Origin: a bacterium
GTDB lineage: Bacteria; Myxococcota_A; Bradymonadia; Bradymonadales; Bradymonadaceae
Direction: 5' to 3'
Length of the DNA stretch: 64,000 nt
NCBI GenBank assembly: GCA_030427705.1
Contig: JAUIBR010000037.1
Span: 1-64,000 of the forward strand
Position numbers and translations under genes: made by a program. Numbering within the stretch: position 1 is the stretch's first letter; every line of letters starts with the position of its first letter. The notes beneath the pieces are model-generated. The model ran no database searches and had not been told where the DNA came from. It saw only the letters and a program-made list of their open reading frames with translations. This document shows positions 1 through 9,814 of the stretch, in pieces.

Positions 1-1
1 G

Positions 2-2023
2 CAAGACGACACACAGACCACCGAGACCACCGCACCAACTCCGAAAGCCGCGATTGGCGAGTTTGGCCTCGACCTCGATGGCGGGGATTCTGCCACGAAG
101 CCCGGCGACGATTTCTTCCGCTTCGCCAACGGCTCATGGTTCGACAACTACACACTCAAGGACGACGAAGTTGTCTACGGACCGATGGTTTCGCTGCACT
201 ACCAGAGCGAAGAACAGGTCAAGACCATCATCGAGGACTTGCAGAAGCAGGAGAGCGAAAAGGGCAGCGTTGAGCAGCTCGTGGGCGACTACTTCGCAAG
301 CTTCATGGACGTTGACGCCGTCAACGCAAAGGGTATCGAACCACTTAAGGCCGACCTGGAGCGAATCGACGCGATCAAAGACGTCAAGGGGCTGCAGACT
401 GAACTCGCTGCTGCGGGAATCCACAACACAAACTCACCGGTCCTGGCCTCGATTCTTCCCGATGCGAAGAATCCGGACAGTTATGTAGTCTCGGTCAGCA
501 CGACCGGACTGGGACTTCCGGACAAGCAGTACTACCTGGGCGATGCCGACCAATTTAAGTCGGTACGAAAGGCGTATCAGGAACATATCGCATTGATGCT
601 GGGATTCACCGGGGTCGATGCAAAGGTCGCAAAAGAGCAAAGCGCGGCAATCTTGGCGCTAGAGACCGAGATAGCCAAGGCGCATTGGGACAAAGCGAAG
701 CTTCGTGACCGTGATGCAACGTACAACCCATATACCTTGGACAAACTCAAGAAGGACATCCCTTCATGGCCTTGGGAAGCACACCTGAAAACGGCGGCAT
801 TCGACCTGAGCAAGGTCGACAAAATCGTCGTCAGGGCTCCAGATACGATTCCGGTTGTCGCGGCTCTAGTGAAGAAGACCAAACTTGCGACGTGGAAAGC
901 CTATCTGAAGTTCCACCTGCTCACGAACTTCGCACCCGTGCTTTCAGACGAGATCTACACCACTCATTTCGCGATGTTTGGAACGACCCTCAGCGGTCAG
1001 CCAGCCCCGCGCGACCGCTGGAAGCGAGGCGTTAGCCTTGTTGGTGGTCAAGAGGCGCTCGGCCAAGCCCTTGGTCATATCTACGTTGACCGCCATTTCT
1101 CGCCGGAAGCGAAAGCCAAAGTTGAAATGCTGGTACAGAACCTCAAGGCAGCGCTCAAGATGCGGATTGAAGGTCTTGAGTGGATGGGAGACGAGACGAA
1201 GAAGCAGGCGCTTGAAAAGCTTGCCGGTTTCCGCGCGAAGGTCGGCTATCCAGACAAATGGCGCTCGTTCGAAGGTGTTGATATTTCGCCGACCGACCTG
1301 GTCGCCAACAAGCGGGCCGTCGATGCCTATTGGTACAACGACATGGTTGGCCGTATCGGCACGACGACTGACAAAGATGAGTGGTTCATGCCACCTCACC
1401 AGGTCAACGCGTACTACAACCCGTTCTACAACGAGATCGTGTTCCCTGCGGCGATTCTTCAGCCTCCGTTCTTCGACCCAAATGCCGACGATGCCGTGAA
1501 CTACGGCGCAATTGGTGCGGTGATTGGGCACGAGGTCGGTCACGGTTTCGACGACCAAGGGTCCAAATCTGACGCAAACGGAATCCTGCGCAATTGGTGG
1601 ACAGATGAAGACCGCCAGAAGTTCAACGAACGTACAACCGTGCTCGTTAAGCAATACAACGGCTACGAAGCCGTGAAGGGACAGTTCGTCAACGGACAGC
1701 TGACCCTCGGCGAGAACATCGGAGACCTCGGCGGTCTGACGATGGCCTACTATGCGTACAAGATTTCGCTAGACGGGAAGGAACCTCCAAAGCTGGGAGG
1801 CCTGACTGGCTACCAACGCTTCTTCCTTTCATGGGCGCAAGCGTGGCGCACCAAGGAACGCGAGCAAATGACCCTGCGACGAATCAAAGCCGATCCGCAC
1901 AGCCCCGCGGTCTTCCGCGTCAACGGCGTCGTGCGCAACATGGACGAGTGGTACCAGGCGTTCGAAATCCAAGAGGGCTCGAGCCTGTATCTGAAACCTG
2001 AAGAGCGAGTGAAAATATGGTGA
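2..2023 (+). CDS. M13-family (PepO/neprilysin-like) zinc metallopeptidase, 5'-truncated
   Basis: A zinc endopeptidase expected to cut oligopeptides outside the cytoplasm. The frame is open from the window edge, so the signal peptide or lipobox lies upstream; 673 residues are visible, near the usual 650-700 for bacterial M13 enzymes. Family landmarks appear in order: KPGDDFFRFANGSW near the N terminus, VNAYYNPFYNEIVFP, the zinc motif HEVGH followed by GFDDQG (nt 1529-1543), ENIGDLGG, which supplies the third zinc ligand, and a C-terminal RVKIW. HEVGH replaces the more common HEITH, which leaves the catalytic Glu and both His intact. The stop overlaps the next start by 7 nt, which suggests co-transcription. 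Confidence 0.93.
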   Translation, partial: QDDTQTTETTAPTPKAAIGEFGLDLDGGDSATKPGDDFFRFANGSWFDNYTLKDDEVVYGPMVSLHYQSEEQVKTIIEDLQKQESEKGSVEQLVGDYFASFMDVDAVNAKGIEPLKADLERIDAIKDVKGLQTELAAAGIHNTNSPVLASILPDAKNPDSYVVSVSTTGLGLPDKQYYLGDADQFKSVRKAYQEHIALMLGFTGVDAKVAKEQSAAILALETEIAKAHWDKAKLRDRDATYNPYTLDKLKKDIPSWPWEAHLKTAAFDLSKVDKIVVRAPDTIPVVAALVKKTKLATWKAYLKFHLLTNFAPVLSDEIYTTHFAMFGTTLSGQPAPRDRWKRGVSLVGGQEALGQALGHIYVDRHFSPEAKAKVEMLVQNLKAALKMRIEGLEWMGDETKKQALEKLAGFRAKVGYPDKWRSFEGVDISPTDLVANKRAVDAYWYNDMVGRIGTTTDKDEWFMPPHQVNAYYNPFYNEIVFPAAILQPPFFDPNADDAVNYGAIGAVIGHEVGHGFDDQGSKSDANGILRNWWTDEDRQKFNERTTVLVKQYNGYEAVKGQFVNGQLTLGENIGDLGGLTMAYYAYKISLDGKEPPKLGGLTGYQRFFLSWAQAWRTKEREQMTLRRIKADPHSPAVFRVNGVVRNMDEWYQAFEIQEGSSLYLKPEERVKIW

Positions 2024-2775
2024 GACAATTGATTTCAGGGATGATGGCGCTTTTTGTGGTGCTGCTCTTGGCCGCACCGGCAATTGCACAATCCGCGCCG
2101 GCACAGATCAAACCAAACGAAGAGGCAGTTCGGAAAGGGCTGGCTGACCTTGTCGAGTTCGAAGGCAAGAACTATCGAACTCAAGCCATTTCAGCGGTGG
2201 TTCTAGGTCTGACCTTCACCGGTCTGGGTGGCTATCTCCTGTACGATGGACTTGATAGCGACAGTACTGGAGAAACCGTTTTGGGGGCGACTTCGATCAC
2301 GTTGGGCGTTGGACAGCTCATCATCGGGTTGATGGACCTTTTTGAAACATCCGCAATCGAAAAGACGGTGCCGGTTGTTTTGAACTCAAGTGATCCTGGC
2401 GCCGCTGGTTATGCAGTACTCTCTTTGTCGGCCGAGAATGGCCACAAAAGACGAATTCGCTCCGGCATCACATCCATAGCGACCGCAATTGGCACCGGGC
2501 TCATGATTATCCCGGTGGTTCAAGACGAATCGGAAGAAGGCTATGGCGGGCTGTCCGACACCAGCTGGTACATTATCCTTGGATCCACTGGCGCACTGTC
2601 GCTCTACAACGGTGTCGTTTCGTTGATTCGTCCGAGCATACCTGAGCAAATCCTTGACAACGTGAACGCTGCAAGCGGCATCACGGATTCGTCCTTCGAG
2701 TTTGAAGTAACGCCAATTGCCGTCAAAGGCCAGGACTCTTGGATGCCCGGCCTGGGCGCGGTCGGCCGCTTCTAA
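2017..2775 (+). CDS. exported or membrane protein of unknown function
   Basis: Not recognised. It is a 252-residue protein with a clear signal peptide (about residues 1-25, ending AIAQ). Four further hydrophobic stretches lie near residues 57-77, 86-110, 148-165 and 182-205, so it is probably an integral membrane protein. There are no cysteine motifs or catalytic signatures that I can name. The ATG overlaps the end of the M13 peptidase gene by 7 nt, so the two are probably translated from one message. It ends 2 nt from the end of the convergent gene at 2778, and no terminator fits between them. Confidence 0.7.
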   Translation: MVRQLISGMMALFVVLLLAAPAIAQSAPAQIKPNEEAVRKGLADLVEFEGKNYRTQAISAVVLGLTFTGLGGYLLYDGLDSDSTGETVLGATSITLGVGQLIIGLMDLFETSAIEKTVPVVLNSSDPGAAGYAVLSLSAENGHKRRIRSGITSIATAIGTGLMIIPVVQDESEEGYGGLSDTSWYIILGSTGALSLYNGVVSLIRPSIPEQILDNVNAASGITDSSFEFEVTPIAVKGQDSWMPGLGAVGRF

Positions 2776-2777
2776 AT

Positions 2778-4652
2778 CTAGAAGTACTTGCGGGCCTCGA
2801 ACGAAATCTCCAAGTAGAAACCCCAGACGTCTGAAAGATCAGTTTGGGTTTCATTCACCTCAATCACGTGTTCGTACAAGAAGCCCAACCGGGCTGCCTC
2901 CGACAGCGTGATGTCGCTCTGAAAGTTCCGCCCCGGCTGCCATTGAATGATTGGGAATTCAAAGTAGAGTCCGCGGACCTCGGCGACCTCTAGTTCTTGC
3001 GCGGGGGTTACAAACAGCAAGGAAGTCGTCCCCCCCAGATAACCATACATGTGCAAGGCCACTTCGCGACCTACGACGAACTGGAAGTTGCCGATGGACG
3101 TGAGCATCACGCGCTGCCACGGAATCAAACCGCCCTGCGCCGCTTTTACCCCTAGATACTTCAGCGTCTCTACGTCAATCGCCGCGAAGAGGGGCGCCAG
3201 AATCAGCATATCGCCGGGCAACAGGAAGTACGGCATTCGAAGCCGAAACTCGACGCCTGTCCGGGAAGGTACCCTTGGAATGGGAGAGTCGATGGGCCGC
3301 TCGTCTTCGCAATGACTGCAGAAGATGTCGTACTGCGCGCCCTGCAACACATACCCAAGACCGAGGAACATCTGCCCATCGGAGGCTTCCGTGGTGATTC
3401 CTTCTGGGCCGTAGCCAAATCGTAGACCAAGGCTTAAGACCGGGGCGGGTCTCGCTCCATCAGGAGCCGAGCCGTATCCGCCAACATTCAAGGCGCCGGC
3501 AGCGCTTCCTGCCAGGCCCAAGAATGGACCCAGCTCCGCTCGAAACCTTGGTGGAGTGATATCGCCCTTTGCGAGAGTTGGTCGCGCTGTTTCGCCGACC
3601 ACCTCCTGGGTGATGTTCAACATGGGTTCGGGGACTTTGCCAAACGGCATCGAGGTCGCGGCACACACGTCCAAAAGTTCGTAAGGAACCGAAAGCTCTC
3701 GAGTCCAGCTGACTGCAGCATCGGTGTAGCGCGCATCGCCATTGAACGCGCCGAGGACCTGAGACAAGCTTTTGTACACTGAGTCTGCGGCGAGGCGCGC
3801 GTCTTTGGGGCGCATGAACGCATCGCCTTTCAGGCCAATGGTCTCCTTCTCCCATGTTGTCGCGTCCAGGCCGTGCTCGCAGTAATAGTCATGCGTACCT
3901 TTTAGCTCCGCGCCTCCTCCCCAATCACCGACGATATGCCCTGCGGAAAACACATCCTGCAGGAAATGCAGTCCAAACGCCTCTAACCATAGGGCTCGCC
4001 GTCCCAGGGCCAATCGCGCAGCGGGGTCTTCCGTAGCCGCGGCAAGGGCTGCCAACCTCAGCGCCGCGGCATGGGCTCCAACATAGATTCCCACGGCATT
4101 GGGCGCCTCAATCGGGTCAACCGCAGAGAGTAAGTACTGGGCGAGTTCATCCGAATCGCGAAATCGGGCAAAATGCGCGTTGTTATTGGTCGCGCGGGCG
4201 CTGTAATCAGCGTCCACCAGCTCGAGTTCCAAGTGGGAGGTCTTCCAGACGTCGATGTACTCGTGACCATCCGACACCTGGTTGAGCTCACCGCGGACCC
4301 GGTCACTAACCTCAATCACGTCTTCGATCCACGGCGCGGTCATTGTGACCACTCTCAAATCTGCGACCGAGCATGAATGGTCCCCAGCAATCGCCGGAAG
4401 GAAAGAAAAGTCGATGCAGTCCTTTCCCTGAGAACGCTCATCCACGGCCTTGCACAATCGAGGACTCTTCGCTGCATCTGAAGCCCAAATCTCGTTGATA
4501 GCCTTTCGCTCATCCGCCGTAAGCGATTGAAGCGCTAAGGCTGTAATCTCCTGATGCTCAGGGAAGATCCATGCGTGAGCGTCTGATACGGCAAGGGAAA
4601 ACGCGATCACCACGAGACACTGGATGAAGCGCTGCCAATTCTGAATACGCAA
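2778..4652 (-). CDS. exported phospholipase C/S1-P1 nuclease-like domain joined to an outer-membrane beta-barrel
   Basis: I place the start at a TTG (4652), since GGAG lies 6 nt upstream and a signal peptide follows at once, ending SDAHA before Trp. The longest open frame would start inside the divergent gene. In the phospholipase C/P1-nuclease fold a Trp is the first mature residue and binds zinc through its amino group, and here HAW is followed by PEHQEI, AGDH, NNNAHF, HFLQDVFSAGH and GTHDYYCEH, which resemble the His/Asp ligand set. From about nt 3560 to the end the sequence becomes Gly- and aromatic-rich with alternating strands and ends in KYF, like an outer-membrane barrel. The hydrolase call is from motif memory; the substrate is unknown. 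Confidence 0.6.
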   Translation of the reverse strand: MRIQNWQRFIQCLVVIAFSLAVSDAHAWIFPEHQEITALALQSLTADERKAINEIWASDAAKSPRLCKAVDERSQGKDCIDFSFLPAIAGDHSCSVADLRVVTMTAPWIEDVIEVSDRVRGELNQVSDGHEYIDVWKTSHLELELVDADYSARATNNNAHFARFRDSDELAQYLLSAVDPIEAPNAVGIYVGAHAAALRLAALAAATEDPAARLALGRRALWLEAFGLHFLQDVFSAGHIVGDWGGGAELKGTHDYYCEHGLDATTWEKETIGLKGDAFMRPKDARLAADSVYKSLSQVLGAFNGDARYTDAAVSWTRELSVPYELLDVCAATSMPFGKVPEPMLNITQEVVGETARPTLAKGDITPPRFRAELGPFLGLAGSAAGALNVGGYGSAPDGARPAPVLSLGLRFGYGPEGITTEASDGQMFLGLGYVLQGAQYDIFCSHCEDERPIDSPIPRVPSRTGVEFRLRMPYFLLPGDMLILAPLFAAIDVETLKYLGVKAAQGGLIPWQRVMLTSIGNFQFVVGREVALHMYGYLGGTTSLLFVTPAQELEVAEVRGLYFEFPIIQWQPGRNFQSDITLSEAARLGFLYEHVIEVNETQTDLSDVWGFYLEISFEARKYF

Positions 4653-4745
4653 TGGTTTCTCCGAAACAAGGCATTTGACGTTGTGAACGTTGCCATTTTT
4701 TCCTTCAGGCAACACGATACACCGAAGTCGCAAGTTTGGAGAAAG

Positions 4746-5600
4746 ATGAAGTCGGCCACGTCCGTTTGTGTGTTTCTGTGTGTTTTCGCTTTTGCATTTC
4801 CCCCCGCGTTCGCCAACGAGCCGGTGCAATGGGATGAGTCCTATCGAAAATTCACGACTGTCGAACAGATTCTTACGGGCGTCTATTACACCACCGCGTT
4901 CGTGAGCATCTTGATTAACGATGACTTTGCAGAACCGAAGTGGATTGGACCTGTCGGGCCCGACCAGGCCGCATTCGACGCGATCGGCGCACAGACAAGA
5001 GGCGGTCGAACGGCTGCATCACTGACTTCTGATGTGATTGACGGAGCGGTCATCAGTTCGATGTTTGCGGAGTCGCTCTATGTTTGGATGGCCAGGGACA
5101 GCCCTGAGACGGCATGGCAGCTGTTTCAAACATCCACACAAGCGCTTGGGATGTCTCTCTTTTTCCAGAACACCATCAAATACATCGTGGCACGCAAGCG
5201 CCCCGAGTATCCGAACTGTGATGAATCAGCGGGAGACGATTGCGCGCGCCCATCTGTGAGCTTCTATAGTGGCCACTCAAGCACTGCTTTCGCGGCCACC
5301 GGAGTTTTGTGTGTTAACGCGATGCACCTCGATATCTATACGCGGCGAGGTCAATTCTCTAACTTCCTCCCATGTCTAGGCGCACTGACGATGGCCATCA
5401 CGACGGCATCGTTGAGAATCACGGCCTATCAGCACTATCTGACTGATGTCTTGACCGGAACAGGAATTGGGATTGGCATCGGCTTCTTCTACCCCTGGTT
5501 CGCTCGGTATCTCACGTTTGGGAACGAAGATGTCTCCGCCACCGTCATGGCGGCGGGCACCCAGCATGGTGGAACATTAGGGCTGACCGGCTCGTTCTAG
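4746..5600 (+). CDS. PAP2-family (type 2 phosphatidic acid phosphatase) membrane phosphatase
   Basis: Predicted to hydrolyse a lipid or isoprenoid phosphate at the membrane. The three PAP2 motifs are present: KYIVARKRP (motif 1, about residue 146), SFYSGHSS (motif 2, about 172) and SLRITAYQHYLTD (motif 3, about 220), carrying the catalytic His pair and the Asp. The start at 4746 is chosen because GGAG is 4 nt upstream and a signal peptide (ending PPAFA) begins there; an upstream in-frame ATG at 4683 would add 21 residues without a Shine-Dalgarno. It is divergent from the phospholipase C-like gene, separated by about 90 nt that must hold both promoters. It ends 4 nt from the end of the convergent RND gene. 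Confidence 0.85.
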   Translation: MKSATSVCVFLCVFAFAFPPAFANEPVQWDESYRKFTTVEQILTGVYYTTAFVSILINDDFAEPKWIGPVGPDQAAFDAIGAQTRGGRTAASLTSDVIDGAVISSMFAESLYVWMARDSPETAWQLFQTSTQALGMSLFFQNTIKYIVARKRPEYPNCDESAGDDCARPSVSFYSGHSSTAFAATGVLCVNAMHLDIYTRRGQFSNFLPCLGALTMAITTASLRITAYQHYLTDVLTGTGIGIGIGFFYPWFARYLTFGNEDVSATVMAAGTQHGGTLGLTGSF

Positions 5601-5604
5601 CGCA

Positions 5605-8600
5605 TCATTCTTCAGTGTCCGGGACGGTATCTGCCATGCTGTCCGTGACGGCGAGCGCGGGCTGCGGACCGGATGGGACCTGTACTTTGTAGAAGATCGC
5701 ATAAAGCACGGGCACAAACACCATCGTTAGGATGGAAGCGAACGAGAGTCCGCATATGATGGTGATGGCCATCGACCTAAAGAAGATATCTGGAAGGAGC
5801 GGGATCATGCCGAGCGCGGTTGTGGACGCGGCCATCCCGACTGGCATCAAGCGGCTGGTACCCGAAGCCATAATTGCATCGTACTGCGTCGCCCCATCGG
5901 CAAGCTGCACATTGATCTCGTCAATCAACACGATGGCGTTCTTGATAAGCATGCCGATAAGGCTCAGGAATCCCAAAATCGCCATGAAGTCGAATGGATT
6001 CTGAGTGAGGGCTAAACCTGCCGACACGCCAATAATGGCCAATGGCACCGTCAACCAAATGATTAACGGCTGTTTGATGCCGTTAAACAGCATGACGACA
6101 ATCAGAACCATCAATAGCAGGAAGATCGGCAAGCCGGCCTTGATGCCAGCCTGCGCGTTTGCAGAGTCCTCATATTCGCCACCATAGGAAATCTCGACGC
6201 CGTCAGGTAGCTCTAGCGCGTCGACCTTAGGCTGGATGCGATTGAACACCACGCTGGCGTTCCCGTATCGCTGGTCAGCGTGCACAATCATCGTGCGCTT
6301 GCGGTTGTAGCGCATGATGATCTCGTCCTCCATCTGGACCTCAAAGTCGCTGACCACCTGACGCAGCGGGATCATCTGCTGGGCAGACTTGCTCCAAACG
6401 CTGAGGCTCTGGATGTAAGAGACGTTGCCACGCTCGCGCTCAGCGGCGCGGACGCGGATAGGTAGAAGTTCGTCGTAATCCCGGAAGGCGCCGACTGGTA
6501 TGCCCTCGAATCCTTGCTGGATTGCTGTCGCCACATCGGGTCGAGTCACGCCAGCGAGGTTTGCAGCCTCTTCAGACATCTTCGGCACGATGGTCTTCAC
6601 ACGCTCTCGCCAATCCGGCCAAACTGCCCGGGTTCCGCCGTCCTCCTCTAGAATCGCAATGATTTGGTCGCCAACATCTCGCATCTTGTCTCGGTTCTTG
6701 CCGATGACACGAATCTGTATTCGCCCGCCTTCATTGGGTCCCAACAGGAACTGTTTGACGTTGGTTCGCCCCTGAGGCCGCGTCTGATCGAGGTGATCTT
6801 GGATGACCTCCTTCATTTCAGCGATTTGGTTGTGGTCCTCAACATCGACCAAGAATTGGATATATGCAGGGTTAACCTTCTCGGGCCCGTACGTGAGTAG
6901 GAAGCGCAGTGGGCCTTGGCCAACCGCGGATGTAACGCCGCTAACACCTTCCAGATCGAGCAGATATTCCTCGATCTCGCGGGCTTCCTTGTGCGTCTGC
7001 TCAATATGTGTGCCCTGTGGCATCCAGTAGTCGACCATCAACTGTGGTCGAGTCGAAGCAGGGAAGAACCCGGCGGGAATCAGACCAAAAGCGCTGACCG
7101 CACCAATGAACAGGCCAATCACAACAGCAACTGTTGCCCATCGGAACTGGATGCACATCGTTAGGAACTTGCGATAGCCGCGATAGAAGGCGTTGTCGTA
7201 GGGGTCAGCATCCTTGTCTTCTTCCGACTTGGAGCCGCTTTTCACCTTCAACACGAATTCGCCCAAAACCGGCGTGACGGTGACCGCGGTAAGCCAGCTC
7301 AACGCGAGTGAAATCAGGATCACTTGGAACAGCGAACGCGTGTACTCCCCGGTGTTGTCTGTTGAAGTGCCGATCGCAGCAAATGCCATGATCGCGATGG
7401 CCGTTGCTCCCAGCAGGGGAACGCCTGTCTGTGCCACAATATCAATGGCCGCCTGGCGCAGAGAACTGCCCTGTTTTTGACGAACCAACATCCCGTCAAC
7501 CACGACGATCGCATTATCAACCAGCATGCCCAGGGCGATGATTAGGGCCCCCAAAGAGATCCGTTGCAGCGTGATGCCCTGAACCTCCATGACGATGAAC
7601 GTCGCGCAGATCGTCAACGTCAGGACGAACCCGATAAGCAATCCGCTGCGAAGCCCCATGAAAAAGAGCAGGACGAAGATGACGATGCCGACAGCCTGTA
7701 AAAGGCTGACGACGAAGTTGTCGATGGCGTCTGTGACTGCGTCGGATTGCATGGCAACGACACCAAATTCAATTCCAAGTGGGATCTTGGGCTGCAGTTC
7801 GTCGAGGCGTTTTTGAACCGCTTGTCCCATCGTGACGACGTTGCCGTCCGAGACGCACGAGATTCCCAATCCGATGGCGCGTTTACCCCCGCTTCGCAAG
7901 ATGTTCTGTGGGGGATCGACGTAGTCACGGCGAACCGTGGCGATGTCCCGCAGGAAGATCTGCTCCCCCGTCTTGGCTGAGCTGATCATGGTGTTCTCGA
8001 GGTCGTCGACATCCTCGTAGTAACCGTCAGGTTCGATGAAGATATTGTCGTGTCCGACCTTCACGCGACCGGCATTGACGACCTGGTTTTTCTCGGCGAG
8101 CTCGTTGAAGATCACGCTTGGCGAAAGACCGAGTTTGCTCATGCGGTCACGATCTAACTCGACGTACACGGCTTCCTTTCGGACGCCGAACACCTCGACT
8201 TTGGCGACGTCGTCCACCAGAACCAGCTCCTTTCGGAGCATCTTGATGACCTCGTTCAACTCCGCGTAGGTGTACTCATCGCCGGTGATAGCAAAGAAGA
8301 TTCCATACACGTCCCCAAAGTCATCGTTGACGATGGACGGTCCGGCACCTGGTGGAAGGTGGCCCTGAACATCGCCTACCTTTCGACGTAGTTCATCCCA
8401 GACTTGCGGCAGGCGGTCGGCTCCGTACCTGTCCTTGATGCGAACCTTCACGATCGAAAGACCGCGGGTCGAATACGACTCGCGGATTTCTTTGAGCTGG
8501 CCGAGTTGCTGGACCGCGCCCTCGATTCGATCGGTCACCTCAAGCTCCACTTCTTCCGCGGAAGCTCCCGGGTATTGCGTGATGACGACCGCGTCCTTGA

Positions 8601-8724
8601 TCGTGAACTCGGGATCCTCAAGCCGTCCAAGGTTTTGGTACGACAGATAGCCGCCAATGAGGGTGACAAACGTCAGGACTAAGGTCGTGACGCGATTCTT
8701 TAGTGCTGTTTCAGCTATTCGCAT
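5605..8724 (-). CDS. RND (HAE1/AcrB-type) efflux permease
   Basis: Inner-membrane proton-driven pump of a tripartite efflux system, 1039 residues, the normal AcrB-family length. It starts with a single helix and RLEDPEF, followed by ITQYPGASAEEVE, the porter-domain signature. The transmembrane core contains GMLVDNAIVVVD near residue 400, whose Asp lies at the proton-relay position of the family. The second half repeats the layout, with NAIVLIDEINVQL. It is the last gene of an operon: outer-membrane factor (9811-12189), adaptor (8726-9814), pump, with a 1-nt gap to the adaptor. Substrate is not predictable; drugs, detergents or metals are possible, though no CusA-type Met ligands were noticed. 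Confidence 0.93.
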   Translation of the reverse strand: MRIAETALKNRVTTLVLTFVTLIGGYLSYQNLGRLEDPEFTIKDAVVITQYPGASAEEVELEVTDRIEGAVQQLGQLKEIRESYSTRGLSIVKVRIKDRYGADRLPQVWDELRRKVGDVQGHLPPGAGPSIVNDDFGDVYGIFFAITGDEYTYAELNEVIKMLRKELVLVDDVAKVEVFGVRKEAVYVELDRDRMSKLGLSPSVIFNELAEKNQVVNAGRVKVGHDNIFIEPDGYYEDVDDLENTMISSAKTGEQIFLRDIATVRRDYVDPPQNILRSGGKRAIGLGISCVSDGNVVTMGQAVQKRLDELQPKIPLGIEFGVVAMQSDAVTDAIDNFVVSLLQAVGIVIFVLLFFMGLRSGLLIGFVLTLTICATFIVMEVQGITLQRISLGALIIALGMLVDNAIVVVDGMLVRQKQGSSLRQAAIDIVAQTGVPLLGATAIAIMAFAAIGTSTDNTGEYTRSLFQVILISLALSWLTAVTVTPVLGEFVLKVKSGSKSEEDKDADPYDNAFYRGYRKFLTMCIQFRWATVAVVIGLFIGAVSAFGLIPAGFFPASTRPQLMVDYWMPQGTHIEQTHKEAREIEEYLLDLEGVSGVTSAVGQGPLRFLLTYGPEKVNPAYIQFLVDVEDHNQIAEMKEVIQDHLDQTRPQGRTNVKQFLLGPNEGGRIQIRVIGKNRDKMRDVGDQIIAILEEDGGTRAVWPDWRERVKTIVPKMSEEAANLAGVTRPDVATAIQQGFEGIPVGAFRDYDELLPIRVRAAERERGNVSYIQSLSVWSKSAQQMIPLRQVVSDFEVQMEDEIIMRYNRKRTMIVHADQRYGNASVVFNRIQPKVDALELPDGVEISYGGEYEDSANAQAGIKAGLPIFLLLMVLIVVMLFNGIKQPLIIWLTVPLAIIGVSAGLALTQNPFDFMAILGFLSLIGMLIKNAIVLIDEINVQLADGATQYDAIMASGTSRLMPVGMAASTTALGMIPLLPDIFFRSMAITIICGLSFASILTMVFVPVLYAIFYKVQVPSGPQPALAVTDSMADTVPDTEE

Positions 8725-8725
8725 G

Positions 8726-9814
8726 TCACTTCTTCAGGTCTTCGAGTTTGAATTCCGTAACCTTCATGCCCTCGCGCAGCTTCTGAACGCCGGAAACAGC
8801 GATCGTCTGGCCCCCCTCAAGCCCGCCCTTGACCTGCACAACATCGGCGTCGATGTCACCAAGCTCAACGTTCTTTTGGGAAACGGTCATCGCTTCGCGG
8901 TCAACCACCCAAACGCTAGGTTTTGCGCCGTCGTTGTCAGCGACCAACGCCCGTACGGGGATGTTCAAACTCTGCTGCTGAACCATCGACTCTGGCGGAT
9001 CAGCGGTGACGCGCGCGGTCATGCCTGGAAGCACCGTCACATCTTCGGGAGGGTCAAACGCTAGTGTGACCTGGAAGGTACGGGTGGTTGGATTTGCGGC
9101 CGTCGCGACCTCTTTGATTTTGCCTTTGAAGTTCCGATCCGGGATCGACGTGATGAGGATGTCCACATCGGCTTTCTCAACAATTTCGGGGTTGCTCAGA
9201 ACCTTTCTGGCTCGTGCCCAATCCCGCTCGGGAATGTTGACCTTCACCTCTAGGCCGCTCAAATCCTGGAGCAAAACCACACCCTGTTTCGCCTGCACAT
9301 TCTGGAATTGGTCAACTAGCTTGCGCGAAATCTTGCCGTCGAACGGTGCGACGATGCGGTTGTCGGAAACAGCCTTGCGGGCCTGAACGGCTTGAGCACG
9401 AGTCACCTCGTATGCCTTTCGCTTGACGTCCAAGTCCTGCAAAGAGGCTGCCTGAGTGGCGTACAATTGCTTGTAGCGCTCGTACTCCGCCTTGTCGGCA
9501 CGCAGACGCGCATTCACCGAGGCCAGCTGCGCACGCGCATCCGTCGCATCAAGTTCCGCGATGACATCGCCCGTCTTGACGTTCTGGCCCTCTTTTACGT
9601 TGAGCTTGGTAACTCGACCAGGCGCTTCAAACGAAAGTTCGCTCTCCTGACTCGCCGAAACCTCGGCGGGGTACTCGAGCTTGCCACCAGCAAAACCCGC
9701 CTCGATCGTCATCATCTTGATGGGACGGACGACCTCGATCGTCTGATGTTCTTCTTTTTCCGGACAACCCACCGCCAAGACAGCGAGCGCGAGGATTACA
9801 AATTTCTTCTTCAT
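8726..9814 (-). CDS. RND efflux periplasmic adaptor (membrane fusion) lipoprotein
   Basis: Links the RND pump to the outer-membrane channel. The protein has 362 residues with a lipobox AVGC at residues 14-17 after MKKKF, so it should be anchored by lipidation. A biotinyl-lipoyl-type half-motif (KLNVKEGQNVKTGDVIAELD) and its second half (NRIVAPFDGKISRKLVDQFQ) flank a helical hairpin (DARAQLASV to RKAVSDN), as in HlyD/AcrA adaptors. The ATG overlaps the TGA of the upstream outer-membrane gene by 4 nt, and the pump follows 1 nt after its stop, which fixes the operon order. Confidence 0.93.
   Translation of the reverse strand: MKKKFVILALAVLAVGCPEKEEHQTIEVVRPIKMMTIEAGFAGGKLEYPAEVSASQESELSFEAPGRVTKLNVKEGQNVKTGDVIAELDATDARAQLASVNARLRADKAEYERYKQLYATQAASLQDLDVKRKAYEVTRAQAVQARKAVSDNRIVAPFDGKISRKLVDQFQNVQAKQGVVLLQDLSGLEVKVNIPERDWARARKVLSNPEIVEKADVDILITSIPDRNFKGKIKEVATAANPTTRTFQVTLAFDPPEDVTVLPGMTARVTADPPESMVQQQSLNIPVRALVADNDGAKPSVWVVDREAMTVSQKNVELGDIDADVVQVKGGLEGGQTIAVSGVQKLREGMKVTEFKLEDLKK

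Noticed and set aside
944-1654. A 236-codon antisense frame in the M13 peptidase gene
   Set aside because: It is opposite a clearly conserved metallopeptidase core and shows no protein-like features.
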